From an uncultured Spirochaetales bacterium (GTDB taxonomy: Bacteria > Spirochaetota > Spirochaetia > Sphaerochaetales > Sphaerochaetaceae), in NCBI GenBank assembly GCA_934277975.1, contig CAKQWE010000001.1:62001-126000 (forward strand): a stretch of DNA of 64,000 nt, read 5' to 3'. Numbering within the stretch: position 1 is the stretch's first letter; each line of letters starts with the position of its first letter. Positions 1-7,907 of this stretch are shown here, piece by piece. The position numbers and the translations under genes were made by a program. The notes below the pieces were generated by a model, which saw nothing but the letters and a program-made list of their open reading frames with translations, made no database searches and was not told the origin of the DNA.

Positions 1-619
1 CTATCACGGCACCTGTCATGTCCTCGTTGGCCTTGGCCTCCACAGGGGAGTTGATGCGACTGTAGTGGGATATTACAAGCATGAACCCAAGTGACGCCGC
101 AGCGGCGACAAGTGCAATCAAAGCCGTCAAAGGACTCACGACAAGCAAGCATACGAAGATGACCAAGAAGTTGAGGTAGCCACCCACGAAGTTGTCTATC
201 ATCCTTATACCCATGTTCTCAAGTGTGGAGAGCCCTGTCGTTATAGAGCTCAGGATGTTTCCGGTGCTGACCTGTTGGAAGTATCCAAGGGAGACACGCT
301 TCATGGCATCGCCTACCGCCAAACGGTCGCGTGCCGTAAGCTGATACCCTATGGGTTCCTGGAGCCTTGCCCTGAAATAGTCGAAAAGGAACCTGAAGAA
401 TACAAGCACAACCTGTATGACAAAGCACTTCCATATCCATGAAGCATCGAATGCAGCCCCTGAACGCACGCTTTCGAACAACTGACCAATCACATAGGCT
501 GCAAGCGCAATGGGCATGGCAGTGAATATGTGAGAGAAGAAGGTCATCACGAAACCAAGGTAGAGCTTGCCTTTGAACTCACCGCACCAGTTGATTATCC
601 TCTTTACAGTCCTGAACAT
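1..619 (-). CDS. ABC transporter transmembrane domain (5' part, cut by window edge)
   Basis: The reading frame starts at ATG 617-619 (MFRTVKRIINW...) and stays open to the window edge, giving about 206 residues. It holds hydrophobic segments near residues 20-45, 60-75 and 145-185 typical of an exporter transmembrane domain; the ATP-binding domain would lie outside the window. The start lies 3 nt after the stop of the upstream ABC gene and has a good GGAGGAG Shine-Dalgarno. The two genes therefore look like the two half-transporters of one ABC exporter. Substrate unknown. Confidence 0.85.
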   Translation of the reverse strand, partial: MFRTVKRIINWCGEFKGKLYLGFVMTFFSHIFTAMPIALAAYVIGQLFESVRSGAAFDASWIWKCFVIQVVLVFFRFLFDYFRARLQEPIGYQLTARDRLAVGDAMKRVSLGYFQQVSTGNILSSITTGLSTLENMGIRMIDNFVGGYLNFLVIFVCLLVVSPLTALIALVAAAASLGFMLVISHYSRINSPVEAKANEDMTGAVI

Positions 620-622
620 GGC

Positions 623-2407
623 TCACTCCTCCTTTTCCGCTTTGTTGTCAGTTGACGACACAGCCCAATCCTTGGCTCCAATGTGGGCCCGCCACATGTC
701 GTTGTACAAAGGACAGGTTCCAAGGAGCTCATCCTGAGTACCCTGTGCAACGATGCGCCCTTCCTTGAGCACCACAATGTTGTCGGCTCCCTTTATAGTG
801 GACAATCTATGGGCTATGACAAGAAGCATCTTACCCTTGGTGAGGGCGGCTATGCTCTGTTGTATCTTGTCTTCGTTTTCAGGGTCGGTGAAAGCCGTGG
901 CCTCGTCAAGAATCACGATTGGAGCGTTCTTGAGCATCATCCTTGCAATTGCAATGCGCTGCTTCTCTCCTCCTGAAAGGCGCTTTCCAGCCTCACCGGC
1001 AGAAGTGTCGTAGCCCTGTGGAAGCTTTGCGATGAACTCCTCGCACTGGGCCGCCTTGGCAGCGGCCTTGACCTCTTCGTCAGTTGCGCTTGGATTTCCA
1101 AGCCTTATGTTCTCAAGAAGAGAGCAATTGAACAGGAAGTTGTCCTGAGTCACGAAGCTCACATACTCAGACAACTGACTCAAAGGCATATCCTTGATGT
1201 TCATGCCGCCAATCTCAATGCTTCCCTGCGTAACGTCCCAGAATCGAGCGATGAGCTTTGCAACAGTGGATTTTCCACCACCGGAAGGCCCCACCAAAGC
1301 GGTGAACCCACCCTTTGGCAACGCAAGGTCCACACCATGAAGGACTTCGTCCTTGGAATCACCGGTGTATGAAAAATGCACATCTCTGAGCACGACATCT
1401 GTGTTCTTGACCACAACTCTGTGGCTTGGCTCAGGAAGTTCAGGCATCTCAAGGAACTGCTCAAGATTCTCGACAGTGAACTTCACCTGCCTCATGTTCT
1501 CGGAGAACACCTCCAATTTTGCAAGAGAGCCAACCATCGAAATGGAAAGCATGACCGCAAGGGCGGCCTGGGCAGCCGTTATGGAACCTCCATTGGCAAG
1601 TGCAAGTGCAACCGGGAGGGTTCCTATCAAGGTGGAAGGGAACAGTGCAAAGCTCAGCTTCATTGTCGCAAAGGTGGAGGCAAGCCACTTGACCACAAAG
1701 GTCCTGAAATCCGTTATGGCCCCTGCATACTTCTCATAGGAGACCCCTGCCCTTCCAAACGCCTTTATGACCTCTATCCCCTCCACATATTCGACTATCA
1801 CGCTGTTCATGTACGATGCGCTGTGGTCGTACTTGTCAAAGTTCTTCCCGCTTATCTTGAATGTAAGCCCCATGCACACGAAAGACAAAGGGAACGTGAC
1901 AAGGGAAGCCAAGGCAAGACGCCAGTCTATGGCAGCAAGGGCGACTATGCTCACGATTGGAAGCACCACGTGCCCGCATCCTTCCGGAATCATATGGGCC
2001 AACGGCGGCTCAAGGTTCTCTATCTTGTCCACCATCATCCCCTTTATCTCGCCTATCGAGTGGGCTTCCACCTCTCCAAGCGGAGCATGGAGGAAGCGGT
2101 CTGCAAGGCGCAGTCTAAGGCCTTCCAACACGCTGTATGCCATGCTGTGCGATGTGGCCGTCGAAAGGCTGAAAGCCGCAATCTTGACGACATAGGCAAG
2201 AAGCGAGTAAAGACACCACTTGGCTATGGTGTCAATGGTCGCACTCCCCTGCACGAAAAGGCAAACCACCTCGTACATGCAATAGAAAGGCACAAGTCCG
2301 ACCAAGACCGATACCACAGACAACGCCACGGACAAATACATCTTCCTCCTCTCCCCTTGGGAATAGGTGAAGAGCGATTTCATCCAGCTTTTCTTCTCTG
2401 TCTCCAT
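623..2407 (-). CDS. ABC exporter half-transporter, fused permease/ATPase
   Basis: A 594-residue type IV ABC exporter subunit: N-terminal six-helix membrane domain followed by a nucleotide-binding domain. Walker A (GPSGGGKST) is near residue 370, the signature LSGGEKQR near 474, Walker B ILDEAT near 499 and the H-loop IAHRLST near 532. All are canonical, including the catalytic Glu after Walker B. I chose ATG 2407 because a GAGGG Shine-Dalgarno sits 9 nt upstream; longer in-frame starts exist. The downstream gene is a partner half-transporter 3 nt away, so a heterodimer is likely. The exported substrate cannot be told from sequence. Confidence 0.93.
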   Translation of the reverse strand: METEKKSWMKSLFTYSQGERRKMYLSVALSVVSVLVGLVPFYCMYEVVCLFVQGSATIDTIAKWCLYSLLAYVVKIAAFSLSTATSHSMAYSVLEGLRLRLADRFLHAPLGEVEAHSIGEIKGMMVDKIENLEPPLAHMIPEGCGHVVLPIVSIVALAAIDWRLALASLVTFPLSFVCMGLTFKISGKNFDKYDHSASYMNSVIVEYVEGIEVIKAFGRAGVSYEKYAGAITDFRTFVVKWLASTFATMKLSFALFPSTLIGTLPVALALANGGSITAAQAALAVMLSISMVGSLAKLEVFSENMRQVKFTVENLEQFLEMPELPEPSHRVVVKNTDVVLRDVHFSYTGDSKDEVLHGVDLALPKGGFTALVGPSGGGKSTVAKLIARFWDVTQGSIEIGGMNIKDMPLSQLSEYVSFVTQDNFLFNCSLLENIRLGNPSATDEEVKAAAKAAQCEEFIAKLPQGYDTSAGEAGKRLSGGEKQRIAIARMMLKNAPIVILDEATAFTDPENEDKIQQSIAALTKGKMLLVIAHRLSTIKGADNIVVLKEGRIVAQGTQDELLGTCPLYNDMWRAHIGAKDWAVSSTDNKAEKEE

Positions 2408-2518
2408 GTTTTCCATCCCTCGAGCAACTTTCAAAACACCCTCTACAAAGACGGCCGTTTTTAGTTAGTCACCTCTAACCACAATGCAGTCTAGCACTTT
2501 TCCAAAACAAAGAAAAGG

Positions 2519-2539
2519 GAGGAACTTTCAAAACTATGC
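2519..2539. repeat. 21-bp intergenic repeat, copy 1
   Basis: The 21 bases here are identical to 57311-57331 and lie in the same orientation, about 110 nt upstream of a minus-strand gene in both places. The core AACTTTCAAAAC also occurs at 2427-2438. Function unknown; the minus strand reads GTTTTGAAAGTT, which contains a -35-like TTGAAA but no convincing -10 at the right distance. Confidence 0.6.
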
Positions 2540-2561
2540 CTTGTTTTGAAAGCTATTCAAG

Positions 2562-2605
2562 CAAACAAAAAGGACCGCCATGGTCAAACGACCAAACGGC
2601 GGTCC
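2562..2605 (-). terminator. Rho-independent terminator of mscL
   Basis: Arms 2572-2579 and 2598-2605 (GGACCGCC/GGCGGTCC) form a perfect 8-bp GC-rich stem. On the minus strand it is followed by a T-rich tract (TTTTTGTTTG), about 45 nt after the mscL stop. Confidence 0.88.
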
Positions 2606-2649
2606 CGTTCCAAATAAATGGATCTTCTAGTGCACTGGCAAACAGGGAG

Positions 2650-3051
2650 CTACTTGGCCTCCTCGCAAGGCTCATTCCTGGCTTCCTTAGCCTCCTTTGC
2701 CTTCTTGGCCTTCTCCTGAGCATCCCTCAGGTCGTTCATGACCCTTATGATGGAGAACAGGACAAGGGCAGTGAGCAGGAACTGGATGATCGCCTGAAGA
2801 AGCGATCCATAGCGGATTGCAACCTCCGCAGTCGTATCCGTTGCAGCCTTGAGGACGATCCTCAGATCCGTGAAGTCCATGTCTCCAATTATGAAGCCCA
2901 AAAGCGGATTGAGTATGTCGTTGACGAACGAGTTCACGACATTCGTGAACATCCCTCCAACGATGATTCCAACGGCCATATCAATGACGCTTCCGCGTGA
3001 TATGAAGGTTTTGAACTCTTCTATGAATCCTTTCTTTTCCTTGTCTGCCAT
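2650..3051 (-). CDS. mscL: Large-conductance mechanosensitive channel MscL
   Basis: A 133-residue protein with the MscL layout. The amphipathic N-terminus and the TM1 motif SRGSVIDMAVGIIVGG (about residues 18-33) match the channel gate helix. The periplasmic loop follows, then TM2 (about 85-105) and a charged, Lys/Ala/Glu-rich C-terminal helix. The homopentamer in the inner membrane opens under membrane tension to release solutes on hypo-osmotic shock. Length is normal. AAGGAAGG precedes ATG by 7 nt. The gene appears monocistronic, with its own terminator downstream. Confidence 0.96.
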   Translation of the reverse strand: MADKEKKGFIEEFKTFISRGSVIDMAVGIIVGGMFTNVVNSFVNDILNPLLGFIIGDMDFTDLRIVLKAATDTTAEVAIRYGSLLQAIIQFLLTALVLFSIIRVMNDLRDAQEKAKKAKEAKEARNEPCEEAK

Positions 3052-3078
3052 ACTATGCCTTCCTTAGACTTTCCAGAA

Positions 3079-4101
3079 TCAGAACTCGAACGAAAGGTAT
3101 GCCTTTGCGTTTATCTCGTTCTTCTTTGCAGCTGCCTCTGGATACAGGTAGTAGCCGTCCGTCACTTCAAGACCCAAGCCAAATACGTTGCCAAGTCTGA
3201 AGCGTGCACCAAGCTGTGCCACGACACCTGCGGTGTAGCTCTTGAGAGCTGTAAACGGTGCAGCAACCTCTCCGCCAACACCAAGGTAGAAGTCAGCCCA
3301 AGAGGCAGCATAGTCTGCAACGAGCAAGACATCCAAAGTTCCATTGAAGTTTGCAGCACTTATGTTCTTGAGATCCTTGAAGGTGTCCAAGCCGGTATAT
3401 GCCGTAAACTGAGCCTTTGCACCAAAACCGAACGAACCGGTTCTTCCAAACAGGAACGTGTATCCAAGGGATGCGCCAACAAGATGGTTGTCCTTATCGA
3501 ACGGAATCTTGTTTCCATACACGACACCAAGGTCTATGCGGGACCTTGCAGGATAGACTGCAGGAGCTGCCTTTGCAAGAGCCTCTTCAGCTGGAGCCTC
3601 GGCAACAACCTCTTCCTGTACAGCAGGTTCCTCAGCGGAAACCTCTGGCTGGACATCATCGGACTTGCTCTCTGGAGCCGTCTCGACAGGCTCAGCTGAC
3701 TCGGAAGCAGGTTCGGCAACTGGTTCTGCAACTGGCTCAACGTTTTCTACCGGAGCCTCTGCTGGCTCTGAAGTCTCTGAAGCCTCAACAACATCGGCCT
3801 GGACGGTCTCCTCCTCGACTGCAGCGGAGACCGTATGGCTGCTTGCACTCCAGTTCGCACCGTCGTATGACTGCTGGAGGTACAGCGTGTGCTCGACCGA
3901 TACATCAATGTCGTATGAGGCATTGAGGACGTCTGCGCCAACTACGGTCCACAGGCCTTCCTCTTCACCGTCTAGCTGATAGCGGAAATACTTCACGTCT
4001 GGGTCGTTCTGAGACCATGACCATGTCACTGTGGCATCCAAGGCGAATGCGCCTGCAACCACAACAAGAAGCAAAGCAATAACAATAGATGCTCTCTTCA
4101 T
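3079..4101 (-). CDS. Modular outer-membrane protein: Fn3-like domain, acidic linker, beta-barrel
   Basis: 340 residues. A signal peptide (about 1-20, ending GAFA-L) is followed by a Trp/Tyr-rich region (22-95) that resembles a fibronectin type III or Y_Y_Y domain. Then comes a Glu/Ala/Pro/Val-rich low-complexity stretch (about 96-180) with repeated PVAEPVAEP-type units. The C-terminal region (about 185-340) alternates hydrophobic and aromatic residues and ends in Phe, as outer-membrane barrels do. The likely location is the outer membrane, with the linker spanning the periplasm. AGGAGG lies 8 nt before ATG. Function unknown. Confidence 0.78.
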   Translation of the reverse strand: MKRASIVIALLLVVVAGAFALDATVTWSWSQNDPDVKYFRYQLDGEEEGLWTVVGADVLNASYDIDVSVEHTLYLQQSYDGANWSASSHTVSAAVEEETVQADVVEASETSEPAEAPVENVEPVAEPVAEPASESAEPVETAPESKSDDVQPEVSAEEPAVQEEVVAEAPAEEALAKAAPAVYPARSRIDLGVVYGNKIPFDKDNHLVGASLGYTFLFGRTGSFGFGAKAQFTAYTGLDTFKDLKNISAANFNGTLDVLLVADYAASWADFYLGVGGEVAAPFTALKSYTAGVVAQLGARFRLGNVFGLGLEVTDGYYLYPEAAAKKNEINAKAYLSFEF

Positions 4102-4151
4102 AAGAATATCCTCCTAAAAAGGGCGGCAGTGGACGAATCCACGCCATCGTT

Positions 4152-5060
4152 TTATTTCTCCCACAGGATCTCAGGATAGAAACCCTGTTTGGTCTTCTCC
4201 GCCAGATTGAGCCTTACGGTCTCCCTGTCCTCCCTATACGTCATTCCAAACCATTTGTCATGGGAGGAAAGCACCCTAAGGCTCCCCAATCCTTTTGCGA
4301 CGATCTCACCAGCGCAGTTTGGAAGAAGAACCTCCGCCTTTGGCTCCGCAACGTTCTTTTCCATGAACTCCTCGAAGTACTGGAACATGAATTCGAACAC
4401 CTTTGGAGTGAAACCAAAGAAGTTCATGGAAACCTGCTCCTCTCCCGTCAAATATACATCGCCTTCAGGCAAATGGGAAACTATCCTATCGCCCTCGTAT
4501 TCTATCTTGGTGTTCTCACGCATTCCAAGTAGGTATCCATCCTTGACCTGACACACCCCACGGGAGACGCTTCCCGCAGGGCTCATGGTGTTCTTGAGAA
4601 GGTATCCAACCATTGCATGCTCAGTGCTGTCGTTGTCAAGCTTGGAAAGGTATCCTCCAAGGGATTCATAGGCCTCGCGTCCATAGTAGTCGTCGCAGTT
4701 TATCACCGTGAACGGAGTCTTCATGACGTCCTTTGCGCAAAGCACTGCATGGACCGTACCCCAAGGCTTGGTCCTGTCCCTTGAAGCGGCGATCTGCTCC
4801 GGAGTCAGAAGGCTGTCATGCGTCTGGAAGACGTATTCGGCATCCATGTTCCTTGCAATCCTGTCGAAGAGCCTCTCCCTGAAGTCCTTCTCAATGTCAG
4901 GGCGTATGATGAACACGACCTTTCCGTATCCACTTCTATGTGCATCGTAGACGCTGTAGTCTATGAGCGTCTCGCCATGCGCACCAACCGAGTCCAACTG
5001 TTTGACTCCGCCATAGCGGGAGCCCATCCCTGCAGCAAGCACCAGCAATGAAGGTTTCAT
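4152..5060 (-). CDS. Sugar-phosphate nucleotidyltransferase (NTP_transferase fold)
   Basis: 302 residues beginning MKPSLLVLAAGMGSRYGG, the nucleotide-binding loop LxAAGxGSRxGG of sugar-1-phosphate nucleotidyltransferases. A conserved lysine follows in GGVKQLD, and the NCDDYYGREAYE motif near residue 108 supplies the metal-binding Asp. Related proteins in Treponema and Clostridia are annotated as nucleotidyltransferases of unknown sugar specificity; UDP-glucose pyrophosphorylase-like activity is plausible but unproven. The internal ATG at 5060 is preferred over 5087 because AGGAG lies 10 nt upstream. It stands alone between an OMP gene and a metal exporter. Confidence 0.82.
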   Translation of the reverse strand: MKPSLLVLAAGMGSRYGGVKQLDSVGAHGETLIDYSVYDAHRSGYGKVVFIIRPDIEKDFRERLFDRIARNMDAEYVFQTHDSLLTPEQIAASRDRTKPWGTVHAVLCAKDVMKTPFTVINCDDYYGREAYESLGGYLSKLDNDSTEHAMVGYLLKNTMSPAGSVSRGVCQVKDGYLLGMRENTKIEYEGDRIVSHLPEGDVYLTGEEQVSMNFFGFTPKVFEFMFQYFEEFMEKNVAEPKAEVLLPNCAGEIVAKGLGSLRVLSSHDKWFGMTYREDRETVRLNLAEKTKQGFYPEILWEK

Positions 5061-5133
5061 ATACCATTTTCTCCTTTTATCCTGCAATTTCCTTTATTAT
5101 CACAGAAAGGAACTCCAACTTCAACACAAAGCT

Positions 5134-6288
5134 TCAACACAAGGGCCTGTCTATCTCCACTATGAAGTACAACGGGTTCCCAGCCTTGACGGTCCTGTCA
5201 AGATAATCGGCTATGAAGGTGTCCGTGTAGTCCTTGCCCTGTGGAACCTCACAGTCCAGAACCACATTCGTGTGGGAGGGCCCGTCCACCATTCGTATAT
5301 CGTGGAAGTGGAGCGTTGGGTCCAGTTTGGCAAGTGCGTCTGCGACCTGTTTCTTGAGCGCATCCAGCTTTGGATCCCCAACGATTACAGGATCCATATG
5401 TATGGTGAGGTTTATGCCCATTTTGTTCTTGAAATCGCGCTCTATGTTGTCTATCTTGTCGTGGGCCTCAAGCATGCTCATGGATGCATCCACCTCCACA
5501 TGCACCGTCACGAAATCGTTGTGCACCCCGTAGTTGTGAATTGCCAAGTCATGGATGCCAATGACTACATCATAGGACTTGAGCGCATCCGTTATCTCTT
5601 TGACCCTCTGCGGTGTGGGCACTATGCCAATGATTGGCTCAAGCTCCTCACCAAGCGTGCGTATGCTGCTTACAATCACGAACACAGACACCGCAAGGCC
5701 AAGATACCCGTCCACGTTCACGTTGAACACACCCATCACAACCATGGCCACGAAGATTGCACTGGATGACACGATGTCGTTCTTCGTATCCTGTGCATTG
5801 GCTTCAAGCGTCTTGGAACCAATGGCCCGTGCAAAATCGTTGTATACGAACATCTGCGAAACCTTACCTAAAATGGCGAGGAAAAGCATCACATACGTGA
5901 GGGGGCTTATCACCAAATCCTGAGGCTCTATTACCTTTGCAATGGACTCCTTGGCGAACACACACCCCATGGCCAGCATGAACAGGGCAATCACGAAACC
6001 CGCCACGTACTCATACCTTGCATGTCCGTAGGGATGCTCGTGGTCCGGTTTCTTTCCCGCCAGCCTAAAACCGATGATGGTGAGAACGCTCGTCGCACAG
6101 TCGGACAAGCTGTTCGCAGCATCAGCCATGATGCTAACACTGTGAGAGACCGTCCCTACGAAGAGCTTGGCCAATCCCAACACCAGGTTGGTCGCAACTC
6201 CGTATGCACCGGCCACATCCGCATAGCGGCCCCTTACCTTAGGGTTCTGAGTATCCTTGTAGTCCTTTACAAACAACTGCTTGAGCAT
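5134..6288 (-). CDS. Cation diffusion facilitator, probably Mn-type
   Basis: 384 residues, with six predicted membrane helices followed by a cytoplasmic domain (about 230-384) resembling the CDF dimerisation domain. The membrane metal site reads N59-SLS-D63 in TM2 and D167-TKN-D171 in TM5, so the usual His of Zn exporters is replaced by Asp. This ND-DD pattern matches manganese exporters such as MntE rather than Zn/Fe exporters (family knowledge). The loop motif DHEHPYGHARYEY after TM2 is typical of the family. The start MLKQLF is preferred over upstream in-frame starts because similarity begins there. It would export divalent metal using the proton gradient. Confidence 0.87.
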   Translation of the reverse strand: MLKQLFVKDYKDTQNPKVRGRYADVAGAYGVATNLVLGLAKLFVGTVSHSVSIMADAANSLSDCATSVLTIIGFRLAGKKPDHEHPYGHARYEYVAGFVIALFMLAMGCVFAKESIAKVIEPQDLVISPLTYVMLFLAILGKVSQMFVYNDFARAIGSKTLEANAQDTKNDIVSSSAIFVAMVVMGVFNVNVDGYLGLAVSVFVIVSSIRTLGEELEPIIGIVPTPQRVKEITDALKSYDVVIGIHDLAIHNYGVHNDFVTVHVEVDASMSMLEAHDKIDNIERDFKNKMGINLTIHMDPVIVGDPKLDALKKQVADALAKLDPTLHFHDIRMVDGPSHTNVVLDCEVPQGKDYTDTFIADYLDRTVKAGNPLYFIVEIDRPLC

Positions 6289-6367
6289 CACTTGATTATA
6301 CACCAAGTTAGTTCTAATATTCCACTCGTTGCGCAATCGCTGCAACGCTCTTTGAAATGCTCGTCAC

Positions 6368-6439
6368 GGGTCCATAGCCCAATGGATAAGGCGCATCCCT
6401 CCGGAGGATGAAATGTGGGTTCGATTCCCACTGGACCTA
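6368..6439 (+). tRNA. tRNA-Arg(CCG)
   Basis: A cloverleaf can be drawn by hand. The acceptor GGGTCCA pairs with TGGACCT (one G-U), with D-arm GCC/GGC and anticodon stem CATCC/GGATG. The seven-base loop CTCCGGA gives anticodon CCG (decodes CGG). The variable loop is 4 nt and the T-arm is GTGGG-TTCGATT-CCCAC. The discriminator is A and the 3' CCA is not encoded. It lies between the divergently transcribed metal exporter and an aminotransferase. Confidence 0.95.
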
Positions 6440-6472
6440 TCGTAGACCTGCACCAATGGCTGCAACCTGCAA

Positions 6473-6504
6473 CCAATTTCGGAATCCTCCAAGCCAATTT
6501 CGGA
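6473..6504. repeat. Pair of 11-bp direct repeats 21 bp apart
   Basis: CCAATTTCGGA occurs at 6473-6483 and 6494-6504, a spacing of 21 bp (two helical turns). It lies 50-80 bp upstream of the aminotransferase start, so a tandem regulator-binding site is plausible but unproven. Confidence 0.45.
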
Positions 6505-6554
6505 AACCAATGCGAATGCGAAGAGCCTCAATGCTATCATCGACAGTTGGCTTT

Positions 6555-7892
6555 ATGGAACGTGAAAGCATTGAGATACTACAAAGAGACGCAAAGACCG
6601 TCGCCTCCGGACAACATATACTGTATTTCCCAATCGTCGTGGACGCAGTGGAAGGCGATACCATCGTAGACATAGATGGCGACCGCTACATAGATTTCCT
6701 CTCAAGCGCCTCTTCTTTGAATCTAGGGGGAATGCAGCCGAAGATACATCAAGCAGCTAGGGAGCAGATGGACAAATGCACCCAATACTGCACCTGCTAT
6801 ACACTCAATCGCCCAATGGTGGAGTACGCAGAGAAGCTTGTCTCCATATATCCCGGAAAGATTCCCGCAAAGGTCTTCTTCACCCTTTCCGGTTCCGATT
6901 CCACCGATATAGCCTACAGCCTTGCAAGAGCATATACGAAGAGAAACCACTTCATAAGTTTCAGAAGCTCGTTCCACGGAAACACATTTGCCTCATCCAA
7001 CCTCTCTGACATGGATGGTGAGGAGCTTCCACAGCTGTCAAACATTCATCGCTTCCACTATTTCCATGAAAACGACAACGTCCCGCCAGACGGCGACTAC
7101 CTGTTTGAAATGAAGGAGGCCTTCAAGAAAGGCCTTTCCCCTGAAGACATAGCTGCGGTCTTCATAGAGCCCATCCAAGGCGACGGCGGACTGCGCCCTG
7201 CAAAGAAGGAGTTCATGTACCAACTGTACGAGCTTTGCAAAGAACATGGAATCCTTTTCATCTGCGACGAGGTGCAGCAGGCTTTCTTCAGAAGCGGCAG
7301 TTGGTTCAGCATAGAACGCTACGAACTTGTTCCAGACGGAATCATAATGGGCAAATCAATTGGTGCAGGCTTCCCATTGGGCGGATTCATGGCCAGAAAG
7401 GAGATCATAGATTGTCTCAGCGCAACCGTATGTGCATCGACCATGGCAGGGTACCACCTTGCATGCGCCGCAGGGATAGCCCAATTCGACTATATGAGCC
7501 AAAAGTCCTTCAGGACAACGCTTGGCGAAAAGAGCGGCCTCTTCGAAAAGCTGGCGAGAAATCTGGCAGACAGAGACAAACAGAGAACAAGGCTCACCCT
7601 TTCAGGTACAGGCTTTTCCTATGGGATTCAGGTGTTCGACAAAGAAACCGGTATGGCGGACAGGTTCTCGGCATTCAAGATCGTATTCAGATGCTACGAA
7701 CTAGGCCTTTTGCTCATCACCGTTGCAGGGAACACCATTAGACTCCAACCTCCCCTTTCAATCAGCAAGGAGAATCTTGAGAAGGGCTTTGAAATATTGG
7801 AGCACGCCATGGACGATATAGACAAGGGATATACATCAAACGAGATGCTCATTTTCTACAAAAAACGATATCCTGAGACGAATAGAGCCTGA
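6555..7892 (+). CDS. Class III (PLP-dependent) aminotransferase
   Basis: 445 residues of the omega-aminotransferase family (GABA, ornithine and diaminobutyrate aminotransferases). Visible landmarks are the SGSDSTDIAYSLARA cofactor-phosphate motif, FISFRSSFHG, the FICDEVQQAF region with the PLP-binding Asp, and MGKSIGAGFPLGGF, whose Lys would form the Schiff base. Reading frame is open upstream into the tRNA, so I set the start at ATG 6555, where family similarity begins; no clear Shine-Dalgarno is present. It transfers an amino group between a terminal amine or amino acid and a keto acid; the actual substrate is unknown. MATE and orphan genes follow at close spacing, suggesting a common pathway or cluster. 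Confidence 0.85.
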   Translation: MERESIEILQRDAKTVASGQHILYFPIVVDAVEGDTIVDIDGDRYIDFLSSASSLNLGGMQPKIHQAAREQMDKCTQYCTCYTLNRPMVEYAEKLVSIYPGKIPAKVFFTLSGSDSTDIAYSLARAYTKRNHFISFRSSFHGNTFASSNLSDMDGEELPQLSNIHRFHYFHENDNVPPDGDYLFEMKEAFKKGLSPEDIAAVFIEPIQGDGGLRPAKKEFMYQLYELCKEHGILFICDEVQQAFFRSGSWFSIERYELVPDGIIMGKSIGAGFPLGGFMARKEIIDCLSATVCASTMAGYHLACAAGIAQFDYMSQKSFRTTLGEKSGLFEKLARNLADRDKQRTRLTLSGTGFSYGIQVFDKETGMADRFSAFKIVFRCYELGLLLITVAGNTIRLQPPLSISKENLEKGFEILEHAMDDIDKGYTSNEMLIFYKKRYPETNRA

Positions 7893-7907
7893 ACGGAGGA
7901 AAACCAA

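Noticed and set aside
1376..2464. 362-codon plus-strand frame opposite the ABC gene
   Set aside because: Fully antisense to a clear ABC ATPase, with His/Arg-rich composition and no start signal.
6408..6554. Upstream extension of the aminotransferase frame into tRNA-Arg
   Set aside because: Would begin inside a folded tRNA; no family similarity before residue 50 of the long frame.
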